NCBI GenBank assembly: GCA_026122225.1
Contig: JANEZZ010001871.1
Coordinates: 1,922,001-1,986,000, forward strand
DNA length: 64,000 nt
Source of the DNA: Heloderma charlesbogerti
Taxonomy: Eukaryota > Chordata > Lepidosauria > Squamata > Helodermatidae
Direction: 5' to 3'
Numbering within the stretch: position 1 is the first letter of the stretch; each line of letters opens with the position of its first letter. This document shows positions 30,261 to 40,360 of this stretch, piece after piece. Below the pieces are notes generated by a model that saw only the letters and a list, made by a program, of their open reading frames with translations, had not been told where the DNA came from and did no database searches. The position numbers were made by a program, and so were the translations under genes.

Positions 30261-33200
30261 GTTATATAAAGCCCTCCTGATGAACTTCATCAGGAGGGCT
30301 TTAAACTGAATCCTACAGGGAAGGGAGATGTAATGTTGGGGGTAACAATGGATGTAGGCGCATGCACTGCAATGGAGAGAACAGCTCTGATAGCGCCCAA
30401 TAATAGTCTTCAGACACATGTAGGAAGAAAGCCAGACTATGAAGCACATGGTCTTCGATGTCTATATACTAATGCCCAGAGTATGGGAAACAAACAGAAC
30501 GAACTTGAAATCTTAATACAAGAGGGAAATTATGACCTGATAGGTATAACTGAGACTTGGTGGGATGACTCTCATGACTGGAATACAGCAATTGAAGGAT
30601 ATAACTTGTTCAAAAAGAACAGGAGGAACAGAAAGGGAGGTGGGGTTGCACTGTATGTGAAAAATACATATCTCTGCACAGAAATACAGGAGGAGGAGCT
30701 TGGTAGCCCCATCGAGAGCATCTGGGTTGAAATAAATGGAGCAAAGAATAAAAGGAACCTGGTGGTCGGAGTCTACTACCGGCCACCCAATCAAGGAGAA
30801 GACAAGGATGAAACTTTTGAAAAGCAAATAGCCAATGTTTTAAGGAAGCATGATGTAGTAGTAATGGGGGACTTCAATTTCCCCGATATTTGTTGGGAGA
30901 CAAATTCTGCAAAACATGGCCCTTCCAGGAAATTCCTGACTTGTGTGGCGGATAACTTCCTCCTACAGAAAGTAGAGGAAGGAACTAGAGGATCGGCTAT
31001 CCTTGACTTGATCCTAACCAACAGAGATGACTTAGTGGATAAAGTAGCAGTTACAGGAACTCTGGGGGAAAGTGACCATGATCCTAACCAACAGAGATGA
31101 CTTAGTGGATAAAGTAGCAGTTACAGGAACTCTGGGGGAAAGTGACCATGTTGTACTTGAGTTCTTGGTTCTAAGGGAAGCAAAAGCCGAGTGTAGTCAA
31201 ACGCGTACCCTGGATTTTAGGAAAGCTGATTTTCATAAACTCAGAACAATGATCAGTAAGGTCCCATGGCAAGCGATGCTAGTGAGAAAAGGAGTCCAAG
31301 ATGGGTGGGAGCTTTTAAAAAAGGAAATTCTCAAGGCACAATCACATGCAATTCCAACAAGAAGAAAAGGTGGAAGACAACAGAAGAAGCCAATGTGGCT
31401 TCACAAAAAGGTTAGGGATGACCTGAAAACAAAAAAGGACACATATAGGAAGTGGAAAGAAGGCCAAGTAACAAAGGAAGAGTACAGGCAGATAGCACAG
31501 AATTGCAGGGATGGCATCAGGAAGGCTAAAGCTGAGAATGAGCTGAGGTTAGCAAGGGATGTTAAAAAAAACAAAAAGGCTTTATTTAGCTACGTGCATA
31601 GTAAAGGGCAGAGGAAAGAAATGGTGGTTCAGCTATTAAATAAGGATGGCAAAACGATAACAGATGACAAAGAAAAGGCAGAGGTGCTCAATTCCTACTT
31701 TGGCTCAGTCTTCTCCCCAAAGAGGGTATATGACCCCCCTGGCAAAGGTGAAGTACAGGCTGAAGGGGCAGGATTGCAGCTTGAGATCGACAGGCATATG
31801 GTCAAGGAACACCTCATTACTTTGAATGAGTTCAAATCTCCAGGGCCAGATGAACTGCATCCTAGAGTCATAAAGGAACTGGCAGAAGAACTCTCAGAAC
31901 CGCTGTCTATTCTCTTTGAGAAATCATGGAGGACGGAGAAAGTGCCAGATGACTGGAGGAGGGCTAACATTGTCCCTATCTTCAAAAAGGGTAAAAAGGA
32001 GGAACCTGGGAACTACAGAGCAGTCAGTCTGACATCAATCCCTGGGAAAATTCTGGAGCAGATGATAAAGCAATCCATCTGGAAGCACCTTGACAACAAT
32101 GCCGTGATTACTCGAAGCCAACATGGATTTGTCAAAAACAAGTCCTGCCAGACAAATCTGATCTCATTTTTTGATCAAGTAACCTCCCTTGTAGACCGTG
32201 GGAATGCTGTAGACATCATATACCTCGACTTCAGCAAAACGTTCGACAAAGTGCCCCATGATATCCTGATGAGCAAACTAGCTCAAAGTGGGCTAGATGA
32301 AACAACGGTCCGGTGGATCCACAGTTGGCTACAGAATTGGACTCAAAGAGTGCTTCTCAATGGGACCTTCTCAAACTGGGGAGAGGTAACGAGTGGGGTA
32401 CCGTAGGGCTTGGTCCTGGGCCCAGTGCTCTTCAACATTTTTATTAATGACTTGGAGGAGGAGGTGCAGGGAATGCTGATCAAATTTGCAGATGACACAA
32501 AATTGGGAGGGATAGCTAATACTTTGGAAGACAGAAACAAAATTCAAAGTGATCTGGATAGACTGGAGCGCTGGGCAGAAAACAACAGAATGACATTTCA
32601 TAGGGACAAATGCCAAGTTCTGCACCTAGGAAAAAGAAACCAAATGCACAGTTACAAGATGGGGGATACATGGCTCAACCACACTACAAGCGAGAAGGAT
32701 CTTGGAATTGTTGTCGATCACAAGCTGAATATGAGCCGACAATGTGATGTGGCTGCAAAAAAGGCAAATGCTATTTTGGGCTGCATTCATAGAAGCATCG
32801 CTTCCAAATCCCGGGAAGTACTAGTTCCCCTCTACTCAGCACTGGTTAGGCCTCATCTGGAGTACTGTGTCCATTTCTGGGCACCACACTTTAAGAAGGA
32901 TGCAGACAAACTGGAGAGGGTTCAGAGGAGGGCAACAAAGATGATCAGGGGACTGGAAACAAAGCCCTATGAAGAGAGACTGAAAGAACTGGGCATGTTT
33001 AGCCTTGAGAAGAGAAGACTGAGGGGAGATATGATAGCACTTTTCAAGTACTTGAAAGGTTGTCACAGAGAAGAAAACCAGGATCTCTTCTTGATCATCC
33101 CAGAGTGCAGGACACGGAATAATGGGCTCAAGTTACAGGAAGCCAGATTCCAGCTGAACATCAGGAAAAACCTCCTGACTGTAAGAGCAATATGACAATG

Positions 33201-33361
33201 GAACCAATTACCTGGGGAGGTGGTGGGCTCTCCCACACTGGAGGCCTTCAAGACGAGGCTGGACAGCCATTTGTCAGGGATGCTCTGCCTTGGATTCCTG
33301 CATTGAGCAGGGGGTTGGACTCGATGGCCTTGCAGGCCCCTTCCAACCCTACTATTCTATG
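30261..33361 (+). mobile_element. CR1 LINE inserted in BovB copy 1
   Basis: The 3' end (GGTTGGACTCGATGGCCTTG ... CTATTCTATGA at 33361) is canonical CR1. It sits exactly inside BovB: the neighbouring BovB sequence CAGTTTGGTATATCTTCCCC (intact at 61609) is broken, with a short ATAT overlap on both sides. The 5' end begins just before ORF2 with a perfect 17-bp inverted repeat (AAAGCCCTCCTGATGAA at 30268-30284, its complement at 30286-30302). ORF1 is absent, so the copy is 5'-truncated. Confidence 0.95.
30333..33195 (+). pseudogene. CR1 ORF2 (endonuclease/reverse transcriptase), two lesions
   Basis: ORF2 nicks the target and reverse-transcribes CR1 RNA. Endonuclease motifs in the first part are [60 protein letters not shown] and, at the break, LGESDHD. 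RT motifs follow: KSPGPDELHPRVIKELAEEL, PIFKKGKKEEPGNYRAVSL, QHGFVKNKSC, IYLDFSKTFDKVPHDIL (motif A Asp present) and IKFADDTKLGG (FADD). An exact 70-bp tandem duplication (31011-31080 and 31081-31150) breaks the frame. A TAG at 32404-32406 replaces the Gln of the usual GVPQG. Otherwise the sequence is close to intact to the stop at 33193-33195, so the insertion is fairly young. Confidence 0.95.
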
Positions 33362-34091
33362 AATATCTTCCCCTTTCTCCCTTGTTTCTTGCTTCTCTTC
33401 TTTCTTCAGCTACTTGTAAAGCCTCATCAGACAGCCACTTGGCTTTCTTGCATTTCTTTTTCTTTGGGATGGATTTCGTTGCTGCCTCCTGAACAATGTT
33501 ATGGACCTCCGTCCATAGTTCCTCAGGCACTCTGTCTATCAGGTCTAATCCCTTCAATCTATTCCTCACCTCCACTGTATATTCATAAGGGATATGATTT
33601 AGGTCATACCTGAATGGTTTAGTGGTTTTCCCTACGTTCTTCGATTTAAGCTGAAATGTTGCAACAAGAAGCTCATGATCTGAGCCACAGTCAGCTCCAG
33701 GTCTTGTTTTTACTGACTGTATAGAGCTTCTCCATCTTTGACTGCAAAGGACATAATCAATCTGATTTCGATATTGACCATCTGGTGATGTCCATGTGTA
33801 GAGTCGCTTCTTGTGCTGTTGGAAAAGAGTGTTTGCTATGATCAGCGTGTTCTCCTCGCAAAACTCTATTAGCTTTTGTCCTGCTTCATTTTGTGCACCA
33901 AGGCCATGCCTGCCTGTTATCCCGGTGATTTCTTGACTTCCTACTTTAGCATTCCAATCCCCTATGATGAAGAGGACATCTATTTTTGGTGTTAGTTCTA
34001 GAAGGTGTTGTAGGTCTTCATAGAACCGATCAACCTCAGCTTCTTTGGCATCAGTGGTTGGGGCATAAACAACCTTACATTTCAATATCAT
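33362..34091 (-). pseudogene. BovB endonuclease domain, copy 1
   Basis: Minus-strand frame with the C-terminal part of an apurinic-type endonuclease: VVYAPTTDAKEAEVDRFYED, VLFIIGDWNAKVGSQE (GDWN motif), YTWTSPDGQYRNQIDYVLCS and DCGSDHELLVATF (SDH motif), then the linker YEYTVEVRNRLKGLDLIDRV. The N-terminal catalytic residues are missing because the element is 5'-truncated. It continues, across the CR1, into the RT part at 30254. Confidence 0.9.
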
Positions 34092-34139
34092 ATCATCAAT
34101 CTTATATCAAAGAAACAGGTCTACAATTCATTTCCAGAA

Positions 34140-34141
<2 letters not shown>

Positions 34142-34172
<31 letters not shown>
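34142..34172. repeat. (TA)n microsatellite
   Basis: About 31 bp of alternating AT within the L1-type untranslated region. Confidence 0.95.
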
Positions 34173-34175
<3 letters not shown>

Positions 34176-34395
34176 TTATATAATAATAAAACAATATAAA
34201 CCTTCAACAGTCAGTAATATATTTTATACTAGGTATATTATCTATTTTGAAATAAAAAATATAAAGAAAAGTAAGAAAAAATGAAAGATGAAAGAGAGTA
34301 AACATATATATGTATAATCATTTATCTTTTGAGCTAGCCTGGATCATGTAGACTAAACAATAAACAGTTAGCAAAGCTTGTTTAAAGATTCCAGT

Positions 34396-34734
34396 TCATG
34401 GGGTTGTAACAGAATTCTCAAGCATTTTTACATTCAGCCATGCCTCCGCCATTTCATGATTTAGAAACTTCATCTGACCTTCAGACACAATGCAAAGCGT
34501 AGCAGGATATTTTAAGTAATACTGTAAGTTCATTTGTTTTGCCATATTTTTTGCTTTGATAAATTGCCTTCTTTTATTCGTCACCTCTTTGATGTAGTCT
34601 GGAAATAACATAACTTTATCTTGTTTCCAGGAAAGGCTTCCACTCTGTCTTGCCAAACGCAGGATATAATTCTTTGTGGAGACTTTTGCAAATTGGACTA
34701 TGATCGTGTAATCAGTCCCTTTAGCATATGGCAC
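34396..34734 (-). pseudogene. L1 ORF1p C-terminal fragment
   Basis: L1 ORF1p is a trimeric RNA-binding protein and nucleic-acid chaperone of L1 particles. The 112-residue frame contains TDYTIIVQFAKVSTKNYILR (RNA-recognition-motif-like part), then KVMLFPDYIKEVTNKRRQFI, KAKNMAKQMNLQYYLKYPAT and LCIVSEGQMKFLNHEMAEAW (C-terminal domain). That is the conserved order of the L1 ORF1 C-terminal half (transposase_22 family). It ends in a natural stop and is open throughout, with the N-terminal coiled coil cut off by the adjoining hAT. No ORF2 follows. Confidence 0.8.
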
Positions 34735-34741
34735 ACGAAAT

Positions 34742-35523
34742 TAGGAATGTCAGAGAATTCCGCCATGGATCTCGGTGAGGCCGAATGCACTGGCATTCGG
34801 CCCCCCGAAATCCATGGCGGAATGAAGCCCCCCGCCCCCCCACCCTGCGAAAGGCATGCAAAATGGAGCACTTACCTGCTGCCATTTGTGCTGCTTTGCG
34901 AATGGCGGCCACGTCTGCGGCCGCCATTCGCTTCCTCATTATAGCCATGATAGGCTACGTAAATATTTACGTAGCCTATCACGGCAAAAAAAGGGAACGG
35001 AAATAGCGGCCGCCGTAGCCGCCGCCATTTGCGTCCCTGCATTTTGCGATAATAGGCTACGTAAATATTTAAGTATTTTTATATTTAAGTATTTATGTAG
35101 CCCATCACAGTAAAGGCACCACACGAATGATGTAGCGGCCGCCATTTGCATGGCTACCTTTACCATGATAGGCTACATACGTATTTACGTAGCCTATCAC
35201 GGCAAAGAGCAGGGGCGCAAATGGCATAGCAGCCGCCATTTGCGTCCCTGCTCTTTGCCGTGATAGGCTACGTAAATACTTACGTAGCCTATCATGGCTG
35301 ACTGCAAGCACGCAAATGGCGACCGCTACAATGGCTGCCATTTGCGGCCGCAGCAGCCTGGCCGTGGCTGGAACTCTGGCTGCGGCCAGCCCTGGCTGGC
35401 AGCTCTGTGGAGCCACTACCGAGCGGAGCCGGCTGGGGAGGATTCCAGGGGGAGGGACGGAGCGCCTCCCCCCCACAGTGGATTGCCTGACAAGGAGCCA
35501 GGTAAGTGTTTCGTACATCCCTA
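34742..35523. mobile_element. Palindromic composite hAT element, copy I
   Basis: TAGGAATGTCAGAG...GTACATCCCTA. The flanks CACGAAAT and CACTCACC do not match as a duplication, and the right side abuts a truncated second-family element, so one flank has been rearranged. Both outward donors are exact. The left arm read outwards from 34927 (minus) has MAAADVAAIRKAAQMAAG, open to the donor, and is homologous to the arm of copy E. The centre has TGATAGGCTACGTAAA-type palindromes at about 34948, 35046 (expanded by a TTAAGTATTTTTATATT insert), 35165 and 35258, separated by AAATGGCGGC-type blocks. Confidence 0.85.
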
Positions 35524-35947
35524 CACTCACCCCTGTGGCCTGATCAAGCTCCACGGCTGCCATTTTTTGCAAAATAAAATGGCGATCACAAAAATGCACA
35601 TATTTGCATATGTGCGAAAATGCATATTTTGTGAATCCGCATATTTGTGTATGTGTGAAATGTGTATTTTGTGAATGTGCCTGTTTGCACATGTGTAAAA
35701 ATGCACATTTTCCAAAAATGCGCATTTTTGCACACACAAATATGCACATTTTTTGCGATCGCCATTTTATTTTGCAAAAAATGGCAACCACGGAGCTTGC
35801 TGAGGCTGCTGGGGTGAGTGCAGGCCACCTGCCAAGGATGGGCAGGGGGCAAGCGGGGGCAGAGGCTTGGTGAGCTGGGCTCAGGGGTGCGGACAGGGGC
35901 AGTTCTGCCAGATTCCTGGATGGAATTGGGTGCCCGCGTGATCCCTA
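35524..35947. mobile_element. Second palindromic family, 5'-truncated copy
   Basis: Aligns with 4803-5384 from its inner left arm onward: CTCACCCCTGTGGCCTGATC, GGCTGCCATTTT, then the TGCACATATTTGC-rich centre, then AAAATGGCAACC with MATTELAEAAG running to GGGGTGAGTG, and finally TGATCCCTA. About 100 bp of the left terminus is missing exactly where copy I ends. The right flank TCTGTATC has no partner. Confidence 0.7.
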
Positions 35948-35959
35948 TCTGTATCTCTC

Positions 35960-36495
35960 TTGAGTTTTGTAACATATAGTGATGCAGTCTAACTGGTTAA
36001 TGCCTTTTCTTGAGCCATTGCAAATGTCAGCTTTGGCTCGGACAAGAGGCATCATTGTAGTGCTTCATCATAAACCCCACAGACAAGGTGATCCCTCAAC
36101 ATATCCTCTAGAAAATCCCCAAAGTTGCAGTGTTGAGAAAGATGACACAGTTCTGCAATGTCAGTGGTAACTCTCTCTCTCTCCATGTTGCTGCATTTGT
36201 TTGTGAAATTTAAATTTCTGCACAATAATTGAAGGATTTGGTGAGAAATGTATCTACAATAATCCTAAAAGTTCATCAAATGTCTTAGTTTTGGGTGAGG
36301 CAGGAGCAGTGAGGGGTCTTAATATGGCAAATGTCTGTGGCCCACAAACAGTTAAGAGCACAGCTCGCTTTTGTTCAGCATTGGCTATCTTATTCGCTTA
36401 TTTGCTTCAAGATAGAATGAAAGGTATTCTGCATAAGAATCCCAGGAAGGAGGTTGATTAACATCAAACTCTTTGATATGTCCAAGAGGCGCCAT
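35960..36495 (-). pseudogene. Ty3/gypsy-like Gag fragment
   Basis: Gag is the structural protein of LTR retrotransposon particles. From an ATG at 36493-36495 (minus), conserved pieces of a vertebrate gypsy-type Gag appear in order but in several frames: a SWDSYAEYLSFYLEANK segment, a QTFAILRPLTAP segment, an HFSPNPSIIVQKFKFH segment and a DHLVCGVYDEALQ / LLSEPKLTFA segment. Several stops and shifts interrupt it. The start lies about 160 bp downstream of an LTR-like end and primer-binding-type sequence (36657). It is truncated on the 3' side by the hAT block. It belongs to an inactive 5' remnant of a retrotransposon. Confidence 0.7.
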
Positions 36496-36656
36496 TTTGA
36501 TTTTAATTCTCTTAACCCCCCCCCCCAAAAAAAACACAGGAGTTGCTCAAGTTCTTAAGTGGGTCTACTTGACTGCTTACTAGTTAGCTTTGTAAATGGA
36601 TTCATAGTCCTTGCTGCCTGTATAGCTCTCAGGGTCCCACCCGTGTCACCACAAAT

Positions 36657-36837
36657 TGTTGTAGAGGTAGAAGGAATCAGCAGGCCTCAAACACAACTGT
36701 CCTTCATTTATCACACACAGAACTGAAGAACTTAGCAGAAGCTCCACCCGCTGTTGCTACTCCCAACACTACAAGAGTTGCCAAGGTTCAAAATTATAAC
36801 TAAGCCATAATATCCCCCCTGCCCTGGATACATAACA
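36657..36837 (-). mobile_element. 5' LTR of the Ty3/gypsy-like remnant
   Basis: On the minus strand the block begins TGTTATGTATCC (36837) and ends CTACAACA (36657), giving TGTT...AACA termini over 181 bp. Directly after it come ATTTG and TGGTGACACGGGTGGGA, a plausible primer-binding site, and then the Gag start at 36495. The LTR is short, and a promoter was not identified. Confidence 0.6.
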
Positions 36838-37107
36838 CTGATGGGAGAGACAGTGTTGTATTTGGCAAGAGGGCAATTTGCAGTGCTAATGTGGTGGGAA
36901 AAGTGGTGCCTTTCCAGATCCCATTGCTTTTCCACATCAGATCCCCTCCAAGCAGTCTTTCCCTCTGAGGAAGGAGATTTTAAAATGTGTTTGCAATTAG
37001 TGTGTTAATTTTATTTTATGATTTCTTAGGTGCTCTGATCCTGTGCTGAAAAGTGGCTCACATATTCCATAATAACACCACCACCAATTTGAAATAGGTG
37101 CTAGGAG

Positions 37108-37969
37108 TAGGGATGGCAGAGAATTCCGCCACGGATCTCGGTGAGGCCGAATGCCAATGCATTTGGCCCCCCGAACTCCGTGGCGGAATGGCCTGCCACC
37201 CCCCGCCCCCCTGCGGATCCCCCCCAGGACAAGACTTACCTGGGGCGGATCTTCTGGGCGGTGGTGGCTCCGGTGGTGGCGGCAGCGGCGGCTGGTCTTC
37301 CGACTGGCTGCCACCGCTGCCATTTCCAGCCTTGTTAAAAAAAACAAAAACAAAAACGACATGATAGGCTACGTAAAGATTTACGTAGCCTATCATGGCT
37401 GGGTGGGTTTAACCCCCCCCCACGTATGCAAATGGCGGTGGCTACGGCCACCGCCATTTGCTTTCCTTATTTTTGGCTGTCTTAGTCTACGTAAATATTT
37501 ACGTAGACTATGACGGCGAAAATAAAGGGGAACGCAAATAGCGTAGCGGGCGCTATTTGCATCCCTTTTTGATTCTCCGTTTTAGCCTACGTAAATATTT
37601 ACGCTACGCTATTTGTGTTCCCCTTTATTTTCGCCATCGTAGTCTATGTAAATATTTACGTAGATTCAGATGGCCAAAAATAAGGAATGCAAATGGCGGC
37701 GGCCGTAGCAACTGCCATTTGCATACGCAGTTTTTTTTTTCCCCAGAGCCCTCCATGGCCGGAAATCTGGCTGCAGATGGCTCTGGGCTGGGCTGGGCCT
37801 GGCCGGCTGCTCCACGGAGCTGCCGCGGAGCACAGCCGGCCATCGAGGATTCCGGGGGGGAGGAACGGATTGCCTCCGCCCCGTCGAGGATTCCGGGCGG
37901 AGGGACGGAACGCCTCCCCCCCACCATCAACATAATCCACGAAAGGTAAGTCACTTTCGTACATCCCTA
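37108..37969. mobile_element. Palindromic composite hAT element, copy J
   Basis: TAGGGATGGCAGAG...GTACATCCCTA is flanked by the exact duplication GCTAGGAG (37100-37107 and 37970-37977). Both outward donors are exact. This copy shows the arm-exon best: T11 followed by CCCCAG at 37736-37746 (acceptor-like), then a 199-nt open GC-rich block to GAAAG/GTAAGT at 37945, in frame MAGNLAADGSGLGWAWPAAP. The left arm read outwards from 37323 (minus) has MAAVAASRKTSRRCRHHRSH, open to CCCCAGGTAAGT. The central palindromes are at about 37357, 37423, 37481, 37575 (half deleted) and 37640. Confidence 0.92.
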
Positions 37970-37977
37970 GCTAGGAG

Positions 37978-40213
37978 AGATTTGGAGTGGACTAGTGACA
38001 AACTGGAGAGGGTTAAACACTCCTGTCTCATCTCCATTTCAAATCATCCCCTTCTCCAACATCTGAATGTATTACATGCATTGGTATGTAATGTTTGATT
38101 AGGGTGGCCCTAACTTGATCTCATGACTGACTGAATAATGTATTTTTAATGTTATCTGGTCTTTCCACAATATTTGTAGCATATAGTAAGTCTTTAACGT
38201 AAGGCTCCTTGACTTCTGTCCATGGCAGTGGCAATATTTGGAGGCCCACGAACCCAACTGCCTAGGCCCTTCTCACCTGATCATTGCTCCCTTTCTCAGC
38301 TGTGCTATGATAGGGTGAGATGGACCCATGATGTGGGCCCTGCTATCATGGTTCCTGGCTTCCAATGGTTACTATGACAACACAGGAAGAAGCTGCAGGG
38401 AAGCAGCTCCCAAAGAAGTCTGTCAGGCTATAAAGGAGCCCTCTACCACCAAACTAATTATCATTTGCATGCACAAGTGGTCAGTTCTGACTATGCTGCT
38501 CTCTTGCTTGTTTGTTTTTTGTGTGGGAGAGGGATCCAGCCACTCCCTGGAGTCTAATATGTGATCAGGAGTAACAGCACAGTAATCTGTTCTACATAGA
38601 TTGGGAGGTGGGGAGACCATTGTGTGGAGCAGAAGGCATAAACAATGGCTTACCTCTTCAGAAAAAAAGTATGAGAACAAACGTTACCATAATAGTTACT
38701 TTCAGTATTCTTTCATGATTTCTTGTACAAGATGGATAGACAAAGTTGTTAGATTTGATGAGCATCCATAAAATACTTGACAAAATACTGGTTTTTAAAT
38801 AGAACTCATTTTGAGGGTCTCCTTTGAGTCTAAAAAAAGAACATAAAATCAATGAAGTTACTACCATGGGTTTTGGGGCTCAAAAATTGTTTATCAAATG
38901 CGGTTGTCTGAGATTTCCCCTTTAATGTTTACGTATTTGGAAGAGTTTCTGCATGAGCCGTAACATGACCAATGTTTATTTCAATTTGTTATTAAAACTC
39001 ACATTTATTGGATGTGTCTCTATTGAAATGGCTGAGTTTTACAGTTTGCTTCCTGTTTTCAGATTTTGATTTCTTATTTGCCTCCCTGATGTGCATCAGC
39101 TGATAGGCAGTGTTCACACTGCATGCTATATTTTTTCATCATCTCTAGTGAAGCAAGAACATAAAGCTCCTTAATTTCTGAAATATGTTTTGACCCTGAG
39201 TGATATTTGTCTTTCTTGTGTTGCTTGCTTGCTTTCTCTTTTTTTTATTATTATTTAATGTTCTCTTTTATAAATAGTAACTAGAGAGAATGTTACACCA
39301 TTTAGGCCAAGTAACTTTAAAAGCCTGTTCTAACATATCATTCCTTTTTCCCTGTCAGAAGTGTAACTTACATTGATCAGGTATTAATACTTTATACACC
39401 TAACTTTCAGTTATATAAAAGTCTAAATGGGAAAGCCTGACTTTAGGTCCCATTTAGGTCCCTTTAGCTATAAAAAGTGCATCACTTTTTCACCCCAAGA
39501 TGCCTTACGATGTGTGCACCTCTTTTTCAAGGTATGTTTGCCTAGTGGGTTAAAAAACATGGATGGCCATCATCCAACTGCTCCCCAGACTATGTCTGAC
39601 TCCAGGGACTATGTACTGCTTCTGTTCTTTCATCTGTGGAGCTGGAATTTGTGGGAGTTTTCTAAGCCCTTACCCAAGCCATTCAACTCATGGAGAAGTC
39701 CATATGCGCTCTGTTTCCTTTCTGCTCCTTGGCTTGCCCAGCTGAGTCCCTTTGGGGCTAGTGGTCTTTCCATGTAGTGAGCAGCCAGCTGTGCTCAGAA
39801 GCTGATCCTCCAGTCTGCTCTGCCCTGGCTGGCCATTTCTTTTTAAATTCTTCCTGGTCAGAAACAATACCATGGATGCCCTAGGTGGGTACACCTATCA
39901 ATACTGTCCCTTATGTCCACCGTAGTCATTTGATTTGCAACATCCACTCTAAATATACCTCCTCAGAATGAATGCTTGGGTTCTCTAGGTCTGTTCACCA
40001 GTGATGAGTGCTCACCTGCCATATCATTTCTCCAAAGTTTCAGAGAACTTAGATTGTCAGACTTCGTGACAGGTCACCAGTAAAGAAAGCTTGTGTTTAA
40101 ATGCCCAAACCCAGCTAAAGATGCGAGGATGAAAAATGTTGAGACATTCAAGTCCACAAGGTATGAGTTACACCCTCCCAGTATAGCTGCCCTTCCTCCT
40201 GGGTTCTCACATC
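37978..40213. other. No gene recognised
   Basis: More than 2 kb with no exon or repeat that I can name. The open frame at 39427-39777 has no recognisable domain and no flanking splice or promoter signals that I trust. Confidence 0.45.
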
Positions 40214-40221
40214 TCCATATA

Positions 40222-40352
40222 ATAGGGGTGGGCAACTTTGGGGGTGTGTGTGTCTGGGAGCCACTTTCAACCCCCTGTATCCCCGCAAGCCACTGGCAAT
40301 CACATTGGCCATATTGAGGGGATGCATATGTCCCATGGGCCATGTGCTGCCC
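40222..40352. mobile_element. Small hAT MITE
   Basis: TAGGGGTGGGCAACTTTGG...CATGTGCTGCCCACCCCTG has hAT-type termini GGGGTGGGCA in inverted orientation. The flanks CCATATAA and CCACATAT agree at six of eight positions. It is about 130 bp, with no coding capacity and a short GT run at 40243-40252. Confidence 0.6.
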
Positions 40353-40360
40353 ACCCCTGC

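Larger units (their letters stand above)
28530..34099 (-). mobile_element. RTE/BovB LINE copy 1, interrupted by CR1
   Basis: The 3' end (TGTTGTTGTTGTTCAGTCGT at 28531) is the classic BovB tail. The element runs leftward, is split at 30260/33362 by a CR1 LINE, and ends 5'-truncated near 34099. Flanks CAATCTT occur at 28523-28529 and around 34101-34107, a probable 7-bp target duplication. It is a non-LTR retrotransposon that encodes one protein with endonuclease and reverse transcriptase. This is the oldest of the three nested layers except for the L1 it sits in. Confidence 0.92.
34100..34741 (-). mobile_element. L1-type element (ORF1-only), proximal part
   Basis: The minus strand carries an L1 ORF1 C-terminus (34734-34396) followed by AT-rich untranslated sequence with a (TA)n run (34142-34172), then the BovB insertion. 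No ORF2 sequence follows ORF1 before the inferred A-rich end at about 28200. It is truncated on its 5' side by the palindromic hAT at 34742. Confidence 0.6.
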
